Of a DNA stretch of 64,000 bases, positions 8,442-15,848 are shown in pieces. Every line of letters starts with the position of its first letter. Position 1 is the stretch's first letter. Source of the DNA: an uncultured Paracoccaceae bacterium (lineage in GTDB: Bacteria > Pseudomonadota > Alphaproteobacteria > Rhodobacterales > Rhodobacteraceae); contig CANKVU010000004.1 in the NCBI GenBank assembly GCA_947487205.1, positions 1 through 64,000 on the forward strand, read 5' to 3'. Under the pieces are notes generated by a model that searched no databases, was not told the origin of the DNA, and was given only the letters and a program-made list of their open reading frames with translations. A program made the position numbers and the translations under genes.

Positions 8442-9395
8442 ATGAGCTTCTTCCTCGACCTGCCGCCCCTGGCCCGGATCGCGGTGATCGACACGCCCGA
8501 GCTGATCGCGCGCCTGAACGCCGACCCCGCCTGCGACCGCGACTTCGCCCGGCGCGGCGGCCCCCTGCTCAACCGCCTCCTGCAGGCGCGGTTCTCGCGG
8601 CACCTGCGCACCCGGCGCGGTACCCTGCCGGCCTTCCTGCCGCGCGGCGATGCCGCGCGGGCCGAGGCCCGGACGATCCTTGAGGACAGGCTCTGCGCCA
8701 TCGGCGTGGACGAACTCTCCGCCTCGTCGGGGGTGGGCGAGCTTGCGGAATGGGTCTCCGGGCACCGCCCGGAGGAGGAGGGCGGCCCGCTGGTCCAGAC
8801 CGTGATCGGCCGGACCTTCGCGCCGTCCTTCTCGGGATCTCCACGGACATGGCGCGCGGCGAAGGACCTGGACGCGTTCCTCGGCGCCGGCCCCCTCGGG
8901 GCCGCCTGGCTGCGGGCCACGGGCCGCGTCGCGGGGGCGATCGACACGCTCGCCCGGCCGCTCGGCGACGACCCCCAGGCCGTCCATGCCGTGGGCATCG
9001 CCGCGCCGACCCTGCACCGGTCGCTTGCGGAAATGCGGGCCGTGATGGCCGCGCCGACGCAGCGGGCCCGCATCGACGAGGACCGCGCCGCGCTGCGCTG
9101 CCTCAGGGCCCCGCCCACCGTGCCGCGGATCGCCACCGCGCCCCTCCAGGTTCCCTTCCGGGCCAGGGCCATCCCGGCCGGCACGCTGATCCTGTTCCGC
9201 CTCTCCGCGGCCGCCGAGGCGCGGCTCGACGCGACGACCGCCTTCGGGGGGCCGGGATGGTCGCGATGCCCCGCCCAGGCCTTCGTCGGGACCCTCCTGC
9301 GGGCGGTCTGGCGCCGCGCCGCAGCCGACCGGGACGCGCCTGTCCACCGCGGACCGCGCCTGGTCCACGACAGCGACGAAAGGGCAAGCGCATGA
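8442..9395 (+). CDS. P450-like protein, short and divergent
   Basis: A 317-residue protein starting three bases after the peroxidase stop. Near the C-terminus TAFGGPGWSRCPAQAFVG resembles the P450 heme-thiolate loop (Phe-x-x-Gly ... Cys-Pro), and upstream IPAGTLILFRLSAAAEA resembles the strand preceding it. Full P450s are about 400 residues, and I do not see the ExxR pair clearly. It may therefore be a reduced or degenerate P450, or an unrelated protein with a similar loop. The Cys at about residue 287 would be the heme ligand. Its stop overlaps the next start by ATGA, indicating translational coupling. Confidence 0.45.
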   Translation: MSFFLDLPPLARIAVIDTPELIARLNADPACDRDFARRGGPLLNRLLQARFSRHLRTRRGTLPAFLPRGDAARAEARTILEDRLCAIGVDELSASSGVGELAEWVSGHRPEEEGGPLVQTVIGRTFAPSFSGSPRTWRAAKDLDAFLGAGPLGAAWLRATGRVAGAIDTLARPLGDDPQAVHAVGIAAPTLHRSLAEMRAVMAAPTQRARIDEDRAALRCLRAPPTVPRIATAPLQVPFRARAIPAGTLILFRLSAAAEARLDATTAFGGPGWSRCPAQAFVGTLLRAVWRRAAADRDAPVHRGPRLVHDSDERASA

Positions 9396-9814
9396 CCCCG
9401 GTCGGCGATTTGGGCGATTTCGGCGCGCACCGGCGGGGCGAGAGCTACGACCTGTTCCGCAGCCGCCTGCGGATCGCCATGGGGCTCGACGCCCTCGTCG
9501 GCCTGACGCTCCTGGTGGCGCCGGGGCTTCTCAGCGACGCCTTGGGATCGGCCCCCGGGGGCGAGGTCTGGCAGCGCCTGGCGGGCCTCGCGCTCCTGCT
9601 CCTGGTCCTGGCCCAGGCCCCCGCGGCGCTGTTCCCGGCGGCGGCCCGGTTCCTGGCCCTCCACGCCATCCTGACCCGCCTCTGCCTGGCGGTGTTCCTC
9701 GCGCTCTGTGCCGGCGGGTTCCTGTGGCTCGCCGCCGCCGAGGCACTTCTCTTCGTGGTCCTCTTGCGCGCCCGGATGGCCGGGCTGCGCGCGGACCTCG
9801 ACACGCGACCGTAA
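9392..9814 (+). CDS. Small four-helix integral membrane protein
   Basis: A 140-residue protein with four hydrophobic stretches (LDALVGLTLLVAPGLL; LAGLALLLLVLAQAPAALF; FLALHAILTRLCLAVFLALC; FLWLAAAEALLFVVLLRARM). The start at 9392 overlaps the previous stop (ATGA). The size and layout resemble the other membrane protein of this operon (11284-11721) and, loosely, DoxX-like proteins. It could anchor or shuttle electrons for the oxidases; that is inference. Confidence 0.6.
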   Translation: MTPVGDLGDFGAHRRGESYDLFRSRLRIAMGLDALVGLTLLVAPGLLSDALGSAPGGEVWQRLAGLALLLLVLAQAPAALFPAAARFLALHAILTRLCLAVFLALCAGGFLWLAAAEALLFVVLLRARMAGLRADLDTRP

Positions 9815-9841
9815 TCCATCAACCCCTTGGAGGGCGACACG

Positions 9842-11287
9842 ATGCTAGACAAACAGGTAGAGGCGCCGGGCGACATTCCGCTCCCGCGCGCCATGCAGCC
9901 CGCGGCCCGGACCGGGCGCGTGCGGCTCTTCAACTGGAAGCGGTCGATCGAGTACCACGCGAACTCGGTCGAGAAGGTCTCCTCCATCGAGGAGATCCAG
10001 GGGATCGTCACCGACACCGCGCGCTATCCCTCCCCGGTGCGGGTGCGGGGCTCGCACCACTCCACCACCCGCTGCGTGGTGGCCGAGGGCGGGACGGTCA
10101 TCGACATCACCCGCCTCAACCGGATCCTGAAGATCGACAAGGCCGCGAAGACCATCACCATGCAGGCCGGCGTCCTGCATATCGACGCCGCCAAGGCCCT
10201 GGAGAAGGAGGGGCTGCAATTCTTCGTCAACGTCGAGATCGGCAACCTCACCGTCGGATCCGGGTCCTGCTGCGGCACGAAGGACGCCTCCTATTACGAC
10301 GACGGACGGTGGGAGTTCGGGCAGGTCTGCTCCTACTGCATCGGGATGAAGCTGGTCGAACCCGACGGCTCCATCCGCGAGGTGACCGAGGACTCCGATC
10401 CCGACATGATGGCGGCGCTCCGCACCTCCTGCGGGATGCTCGGGATCGTGGTCGAGGTCACCTTCCGCGTGAAGGAGATCAGCGCCATGACGGTCAGCCA
10501 CCGGGCCTTCCACGTCGACGAGTTCGTCGAGAAGCTCGACGCCCTGATCGACGAGAAGCGCTCGATCATGCTCTACCTCTTCCCCTTCCAGGACCGCGTC
10601 GTGGTCGAGACCCGCTACGACAACGGCACCGAACCGCCGGAATCGGGCAGCTGGCAGTGGAAGGTCCGCAACTATGTCTGGAAGACGCTCTGGCCCGGCC
10701 TGGCGACGGCGCTCGGCTACGTCCCGTTCCGCAGCCTGCGCTACGGCCTGGTGGACGTGATCGGCCGCATCACGCTCCCCACCCTCGTCAGCGTGGTCAA
10801 GGACCGCAATTCCAGCCCCGCCGACCAGATCATCCGCTACACCGAGAGGGCGAGCTTCGCCTCCTACACCTTCTCGATCTGGGCCTTCCCGCGCGAGACC
10901 TACGGGCAGGCGATCAAGGACTACTACGCCTTCTGCAAGGAGTATTACCGCCTCAACGGCTACCGCACCGACCTCGTCAACGTGGGCTACCACATCGCCC
11001 AGGACCGCTCGGCCCTGTTCTCCTACACCCGCCGCTGGTCGGCCCTGACCCTCGACCCGGTCGCCACCGGCCTGCCCGGCTGGGAGGGGTTCCTCGTCGC
11101 CTACAACCAGTTCTGCTCGAACCACGGCGCCGCGCCCCTGTTCAACCAGACGCCGCTGCTCGAGCCCTACCAGGTGCAGAAGGCCTTCCCGCAGGAGATC
11201 GAGACCTTCCAGGCCGCCCGCCGGCGCATCGATCCCGAGGATCGGTTCTACACCCCCTATTTCCGCAACCTTTTCGAGGCATCATGA
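9842..11287 (+). CDS. FAD-linked oxidase (PCMH/D-arabinono-lactone oxidase-like)
   Basis: A 481-residue protein. A good ribosome site (ggaggg) lies before the ATG at 9842. SPVRVRGSHHSTTRCVVAEG and GTVIDITRLNRILKI mark the FAD-binding PCMH domain, and GNLTVGSGSCCGTKDASYYD and SCGMLGIVVEVTFRVKE follow the order seen in L-gulonolactone/arabinonolactone oxidases. The C-terminus (RRRIDPEDRFYTPYFRNLF) is typical of that group. These enzymes oxidise an alcohol or lactone and reduce O2 or cytochrome c. With a di-heme cytochrome two genes on, electron transfer to it is plausible. A Cys-rich segment (CSYCIG) is unusual. Confidence 0.75.
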   Translation: MLDKQVEAPGDIPLPRAMQPAARTGRVRLFNWKRSIEYHANSVEKVSSIEEIQGIVTDTARYPSPVRVRGSHHSTTRCVVAEGGTVIDITRLNRILKIDKAAKTITMQAGVLHIDAAKALEKEGLQFFVNVEIGNLTVGSGSCCGTKDASYYDDGRWEFGQVCSYCIGMKLVEPDGSIREVTEDSDPDMMAALRTSCGMLGIVVEVTFRVKEISAMTVSHRAFHVDEFVEKLDALIDEKRSIMLYLFPFQDRVVVETRYDNGTEPPESGSWQWKVRNYVWKTLWPGLATALGYVPFRSLRYGLVDVIGRITLPTLVSVVKDRNSSPADQIIRYTERASFASYTFSIWAFPRETYGQAIKDYYAFCKEYYRLNGYRTDLVNVGYHIAQDRSALFSYTRRWSALTLDPVATGLPGWEGFLVAYNQFCSNHGAAPLFNQTPLLEPYQVQKAFPQEIETFQAARRRIDPEDRFYTPYFRNLFEAS

Positions 11288-11721
11288 CCACCATCGACAT
11301 GGCCGTGGCGCATCCTGGCTATGCCGGGTTGCGCTGGTTCCGGCGCTTCGTCGCGGCAGGCTTCGTGCTGAACGCGGCGTTCTTCGTCCCCGGCCTCTTC
11401 GCCCCCCGGATGCTCGAGGGGTGGGCGGATCTCGGGATCACCAACACCGTCCACTGGCTGCAGAACGTCTCGCTCCTGCTGATCATCGTCTCGCTCCTCT
11501 ACGTGCCGGTGATCCGGGACCCGTTCCGCTACCTCTTCGTCACCTTCCTGGTGGTGGGGGGGCGCTTCGCCGCCGGGACGCTCTTCCTCTTCGGGGTCCT
11601 GTTCATGGACTATCCCGAGGGCATGCGGATCCTGGCCTGGAGCGACATCGCGCTCTCGCTGATCCAGGCCGCGCTTCTCTACCGGATGCTCCGCGAGGGC
11701 GATCCGAGGGCGGGGGACTGA
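11284..11721 (+). CDS. Small four-helix integral membrane protein
   Basis: A 145-residue protein whose start overlaps the oxidase stop (ATGA). Four hydrophobic segments are clear, among them FVAAGFVLNAAFFVPGLF, NVSLLLIIVSLLYVPVI, YLFVTFLVVGGRFAAGTLF and DIALSLIQAALLYRML. No catalytic motif is recognised. Its position between the FAD oxidase and the cytochrome suggests a membrane partner, perhaps for quinone or cytochrome interaction. Confidence 0.6.
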   Translation: MTTIDMAVAHPGYAGLRWFRRFVAAGFVLNAAFFVPGLFAPRMLEGWADLGITNTVHWLQNVSLLLIIVSLLYVPVIRDPFRYLFVTFLVVGGRFAAGTLFLFGVLFMDYPEGMRILAWSDIALSLIQAALLYRMLREGDPRAGD

Positions 11722-11724
11722 GCC

Positions 11725-13257
11725 ATGGAGACCTGGGATCGCCCGACCGGGATTTTGACGCGGCTCTATGCCGACAGGCTGGCGGTTTCGGCCGCGGCCA
11801 TCGCGGTCTCGCTCGGCCTCGCCGCGACCGCCCTGAACGCCTTCGCCCCGAACCGGCCCGTGGAGCGGGCCGGAGAGCTGGAAAACTTCTACTACGGCTC
11901 GATCGGCGCCGATATCGGCGGCGGCCTGCCGCTCAAGGTGCTCCGGGTCCTGCCGGCGGCCTTCCCGCAATACCTGCCGGAGGGCGCGCCGCATGACCTG
12001 ACCGCCTTCGGCTTCATCCAGAAGCCGGGCGAGCCGTTGCCCATCGGGTTCTCGATCCGTCGGCAGGGCGTGGACCTGGCGGGGATCAATTGCGGCGTCT
12101 GCCATACCGGGCAGGTGCGCGAGACCGAGGATTCGGCCCCGATGGTCGTCCCCGGGATGCCGGCCAACCGGCTCGACCTCCACGCCTTCTTCAAGTTCCT
12201 CTTCGACGTGGCGGCCGACCCCGGCTTCACCTCCGGGCGCGTCCTCGACGCGATGCGCGCCGAAGGGATCGCGGAGCCGCTCGACACGGTGATCTATCCG
12301 ACCGTGGTCGACCGCCTGCGCACGGCGCTCCTGGAGCGGAAGGAGAAGATCGGGATGTTCTTCGACCCCGATTATCCGCCCTTCGGGCCGGGGCGGGTGA
12401 ACACCTTCGACACCTTCAAGTTCGACCAGTTCCGCCCCTTCTACGAGGCCCACGGGATCGAGCTCGACCCGAAGGAGCTCTACGGCGTTGTCGACATGCC
12501 CTCGGTCTGGAACCAGGCCCCGCGCGAGGGGCTCGACCTGCACTGGGACGGCAACCAGACCTCCGTGCGCGAACGCAACTTCAGCGCCGCCATCGGCGCG
12601 GGTTCCCGCCCCCAGGACATGGATATCGGCACCCTGTTCCGCATCGAGGACTGGCTGAAGACTTTGCCGCCGCCGCGCTATCCCTTCGCCATCGACGCCG
12701 ACCTGGCGGAAGCGGGGGCGGAGATCTACCGGCAGAAATGCTTCTCCTGCCACGACTTCGCCGGCGAGACCGTCGCCACCGTCCAGCCGCTCGACCTGAT
12801 CGGTACCGATCCGCATCGGCTCTGGAGCTACACGCCGGCGGTGCGCGAGGCGCAGATGGACTATACCGACGGCCATTTCTGGAAGTTCCGCAACTTCTCG
12901 ATCACCGACGGGTATTCCTCGCCGCCCCTCGACGGGATCTGGGCGCGCGCGCCCTATCTCCACAACGGCTCGGTGCCCTCCATGTGGGACCTCCTGACCC
13001 CCGGGGACCGGCCCGTGGCCTTCGAGACCGGGATCGACCTTTACGACCAGGCGGGAATGGGCTTCGCCGCCGCACGGCTGGAGCCGCGGGGCGACGGCTT
13101 CGCCACCGAGACGGGGGCGGCCTATGACGGGCGGGCCTTCGTCTACGACACCCGCGCGACCGGCAACGCCAACACGGGTCACGCCGGGCCGGCCTACGGC
13201 ACCGATCTCGACGCCGCGGACAAGCGCGCGCTGATCGAATACCTCAAGACGTTGTGA
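11725..13257 (+). CDS. Di-heme c-type cytochrome (RoxA/di-heme oxygenase-like)
   Basis: A 510-residue exported protein. One hydrophobic segment near residues 18-40 acts as signal or anchor. Two heme c sites follow: CGVCH at 123-127 and CFSCH near 338-342. The late motif RAPYLHNGSVPSMWDLLTP is characteristic of di-heme cytochromes related to rubber oxygenase RoxA and MauG/CcpA-type peroxidases. Such proteins act in the periplasm, either activating O2 on hydrocarbon chains or taking electrons from a partner oxidase. Length is shorter than RoxA (about 650). Neighbours point to electron transfer with the FAD oxidase and heme peroxidase. Confidence 0.75.
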   Translation: METWDRPTGILTRLYADRLAVSAAAIAVSLGLAATALNAFAPNRPVERAGELENFYYGSIGADIGGGLPLKVLRVLPAAFPQYLPEGAPHDLTAFGFIQKPGEPLPIGFSIRRQGVDLAGINCGVCHTGQVRETEDSAPMVVPGMPANRLDLHAFFKFLFDVAADPGFTSGRVLDAMRAEGIAEPLDTVIYPTVVDRLRTALLERKEKIGMFFDPDYPPFGPGRVNTFDTFKFDQFRPFYEAHGIELDPKELYGVVDMPSVWNQAPREGLDLHWDGNQTSVRERNFSAAIGAGSRPQDMDIGTLFRIEDWLKTLPPPRYPFAIDADLAEAGAEIYRQKCFSCHDFAGETVATVQPLDLIGTDPHRLWSYTPAVREAQMDYTDGHFWKFRNFSITDGYSSPPLDGIWARAPYLHNGSVPSMWDLLTPGDRPVAFETGIDLYDQAGMGFAAARLEPRGDGFATETGAAYDGRAFVYDTRATGNANTGHAGPAYGTDLDAADKRALIEYLKTL

Positions 13258-13264
13258 GCCCCCC

Positions 13265-14221
13265 ATGTCGACCTGGCTGACCCTCCTGATCCTCGTCCTC
13301 CTCCTGGTCTACGTGACCGGACACGTCATAGAAGGCGCGCGGCGGGCCCCCACCCCGCCGCGATCCCTGCCCTGGGCCCCGAAAGGCGCGCGGCTGGACG
13401 TAGAGGAGGTCGCGGGCATGCGCCTGCGCACGCTCCGGGCGGGGACGGGCCGCCCCGTCCTGCTCCTCCACACGCTCCGCACGCAGATCGACCTCTTCCG
13501 GCGGGTCCTCCCGCGCCTGGCCGAGGAGGTGGAGGTCCATGCCTTCGACTTCCCCGGCCACGGCCATTCGGAGATCGTCGCGGGGCCCTACGCGCCGGAC
13601 CTCTTCCTGAAGGCCACCCGGGCCTATCTCGACGCGCACGACCTCACCGACGTGGTGATCGTGGGCGAATCCATCGGCGGCGCGGTCGGCCTGGCCCTCG
13701 CGGCCGAGCACAATCCGCGGGTCGCGCGGGTCGTGGCGATCAATTCCTACGACTACGACCGGGGCCGCGGCATCCTCAGGGGATCCTTCCTCTCGCGCCT
13801 CGTCTTCACCCTGACCAACGTGCCCCTTCTGGGGGGCACGATCTGGCGCTACCGCTGGCCGGGGATCTTCGCCCGGATCATCAAGGGCAGCGTCCACGAC
13901 GCGCGGTCCCTGCCGCCCGATCTCGTGCGGGAGATGCACGAGGTGGGCAACCGACCCGGCCATTACCTGGCCTTCATGTCCCTGATCCGAAACTTCCCCG
14001 CCTGGGAGCGCCTCCGCCGCGATTACGGCCGGATCGCTGTGCCCGTCACCCTAGTCTACGGCGAGCACGACTGGTCGCGTCCCGCGGAACGCCGGTCCTG
14101 CCGCGACCTGATCCCGGGCGCGGAGCTCGAGACCGTGGACGGGTCGGGACACCTGATGTCCTTCGACGCCCCCGAGGCCGTCGTGGACCACGCTCTGACC
14201 GCCGCGAGGGCCGAAAGATGA
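13265..14221 (+). CDS. Membrane-anchored alpha/beta hydrolase
   Basis: A 318-residue protein. An N-terminal hydrophobic helix (about residues 4-20) anchors an alpha/beta hydrolase fold. The oxyanion region is VLLLHT, the nucleophile elbow GESIGG has Ser at about 136, the acid lies in YGEHDWS, and His in DGSGHLMS near the C-terminus. The product could cleave an ester, lactone or C-C bond formed by the upstream oxidases. Its stop overlaps the following start (ATGA at 14218-14221). The substrate cannot be read from sequence. Confidence 0.75.
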   Translation: MSTWLTLLILVLLLVYVTGHVIEGARRAPTPPRSLPWAPKGARLDVEEVAGMRLRTLRAGTGRPVLLLHTLRTQIDLFRRVLPRLAEEVEVHAFDFPGHGHSEIVAGPYAPDLFLKATRAYLDAHDLTDVVIVGESIGGAVGLALAAEHNPRVARVVAINSYDYDRGRGILRGSFLSRLVFTLTNVPLLGGTIWRYRWPGIFARIIKGSVHDARSLPPDLVREMHEVGNRPGHYLAFMSLIRNFPAWERLRRDYGRIAVPVTLVYGEHDWSRPAERRSCRDLIPGAELETVDGSGHLMSFDAPEAVVDHALTAARAER

Positions 14222-15165
14222 CGGAAACTGTCCTGCTGCTCTGCCACCGCCGGGCCCACGACCAGGATGTCGACATCTTTTTCTCGGCCTGGGCGGCCAG
14301 CCGCGCCGAACTCGTTCGTTCGCTCCAGCACCGATCGGGCTATGCGAGCTACTTCCAGGTCCAGCGCGTGTCGCGACTTCACCCCGTCTATGTCGCCCTC
14401 CGGCTGAGCCGGCATCCCCTGATCACCGCCTGCATCTCGGCCCTCAAGTCCTTGCGTCCCGCCATGCGGCGCCCCTCCCCATCCGCTTCCGACGAAGAGA
14501 GGTGGGATCTTCTGGAGTTCTTCGTCTGGCATCACGATCCCGGCCGGGTCGACCACGGGGAACTCGAGGACATGCTCGCCCGGCTGCAATCGCATGCCGA
14601 CGGGCGGGTGCGTCGGTCTCAGCAGGTCCTTGCCGCGCGCCCGGCGTGGTTCGGTGCTCGACCCATGGCGGATTGCGCGGCCGTGGTCACGTTCTGCCTG
14701 CGACCACGGCCCGGACTGGGCGTGGCGGACATGCTCGATTACTGGCTGCGCAGCCACGGACCGTTCGTGAACGGAATGCGCAAAGCGATCGGCTTCGCGC
14801 GGTACGAACAGATCACGGCCATCCGGGACACTTCTGCGGGGTCGGGACCCCGCGCGTCGTCCGATCCCTTCGCGGGGGCCGCCGTCCTGGGATATCGCCG
14901 CATGCGCGATCTCGCGGTCGGAACCGTCCGCCCGGCGACGATCATCGCCAACCTCAAGCTTGTCTGGGACGAGAGCGGTTTCATGAACCATCGGAGGTCG
15001 GCCCTGGTTCTCGGCCGCGTCGCCAACCGGCTGGCCTTCACCGCCGGGGTCAGGAGCGATCCCGGTGAACTGCCGCTCTCGAAGGTCCCGGGGGAGCCGC
15101 TCGAGATCGCCTCCCGCGCCGCCCTTCGAAACCCGGCCGATCACCCCTCCGGGGCAAGCATGTAG
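14218..15165 (+). CDS. EthD-like ferredoxin-type fold protein
   Basis: A 315-residue protein, last of the operon. The segment MLDYWLRSHGPFVNG followed by MRKAIGFARYEQITAI matches the EthD domain pattern (YWxxxHxPxV ... RYxQ). The N-terminal third looks like a second, weaker copy. EthD-like domains occur in accessory proteins of ether or hydrocarbon oxidation and in dimeric barrel enzymes. Its 3' end overlaps the convergent response regulator gene by 25 bp. No signal peptide. Function in the pathway is inferred from context only. Confidence 0.55.
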   Translation: MTETVLLLCHRRAHDQDVDIFFSAWAASRAELVRSLQHRSGYASYFQVQRVSRLHPVYVALRLSRHPLITACISALKSLRPAMRRPSPSASDEERWDLLEFFVWHHDPGRVDHGELEDMLARLQSHADGRVRRSQQVLAARPAWFGARPMADCAAVVTFCLRPRPGLGVADMLDYWLRSHGPFVNGMRKAIGFARYEQITAIRDTSAGSGPRASSDPFAGAAVLGYRRMRDLAVGTVRPATIIANLKLVWDESGFMNHRRSALVLGRVANRLAFTAGVRSDPGELPLSKVPGEPLEIASRAALRNPADHPSGASM

Positions 15166-15848
15166 CCCTGTCCGTGAACCGTCCGGATGACACTGGGCCG
15201 GTTCGGATCGCGCTCGATCTTCTTCCTGAGGCGCCCGATCCGCATGTCGATGGCGCGGCTGAACGGCTCGGCATCGGGGTCGTCGGTCAGATCCAGGATG
15301 TCGTCCCGCGTGATCACGTGCCCGGCTCTCGACGCCAGCAGATGCAGCAGCTCGGCCTCCTGTGCGGTCAGCGAGACCTCGCGTCCGTCGGTGGCGCGCA
15401 GGGACCGTGCCACGAGGTCGAAGCTGAAGGCGCCCATGCGGATCGTCGTGCCGGTTTCGGATGCCGTGGCGGTGCCCGGGTTTCCCGATCGGCGCAGGAC
15501 GGCCCTGATCCGCGCCAGAAGCTCGCGCAGATCGAAGGGTTTCGCGATGTAATCGTCCGCCCCCGCTTCGAGTCCCGCCACCCGGTCGACGCAATCCGCG
15601 GCGCCCGTCACCATCAGGATCGGAACGTCGCCCTGCCGGCGCAGGAACCGCAGGATCGACAATCCGTCCTCGCGGGGCATGTTCACGTCCAGCAGCACGA
15701 GATCCGCGGCACGGACGGCGAGAAGCGCCCGCAATTCGTCCCCCGATCCCGCCTCGCTCACGTCGAATCCCTGCCGGTCGAGATACCGCGACACGGCCGT
15801 TCTCAGATCCTCCTCGTCATCGACGATGGCCACATGGGTCCGGGTCAT
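15141..15848 (-). CDS. OmpR/PhoB-family response regulator
   Basis: A 235-residue protein. The receiver domain (residues 1-120) has the acidic pocket VDDEED, phospho-acceptor in LVLLDVNMPREDG and Lys in AKPFD. A winged-helix DNA-binding domain follows, with the wing TVHGQGYMLAPEG at the C-terminus. Start 15848 overlaps the stop of the histidine kinase (ATGA), so the two are co-translated and the regulator is second in the operon. It converges on the oxidation operon with a 25 bp overlap and could regulate it, though nothing in the sequence proves that. Confidence 0.9.
   Translation of the reverse strand: MTRTHVAIVDDEEDLRTAVSRYLDRQGFDVSEAGSGDELRALLAVRAADLVLLDVNMPREDGLSILRFLRRQGDVPILMVTGAADCVDRVAGLEAGADDYIAKPFDLRELLARIRAVLRRSGNPGTATASETGTTIRMGAFSFDLVARSLRATDGREVSLTAQEAELLHLLASRAGHVITRDDILDLTDDPDAEPFSRAIDMRIGRLRKKIERDPNRPSVIRTVHGQGYMLAPEG

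Noticed and set aside
6516-9368. A 950-codon open frame on the minus strand
   Set aside because: It is antisense to the peroxidase and P450-like genes, full of Arg/Gly/Pro, and arises from high-GC third positions. The plus-strand genes have motifs and coupled starts.
11257-13266. A 669-codon minus-strand frame
   Set aside because: Shadow of the di-heme cytochrome and membrane protein genes. No family motifs.
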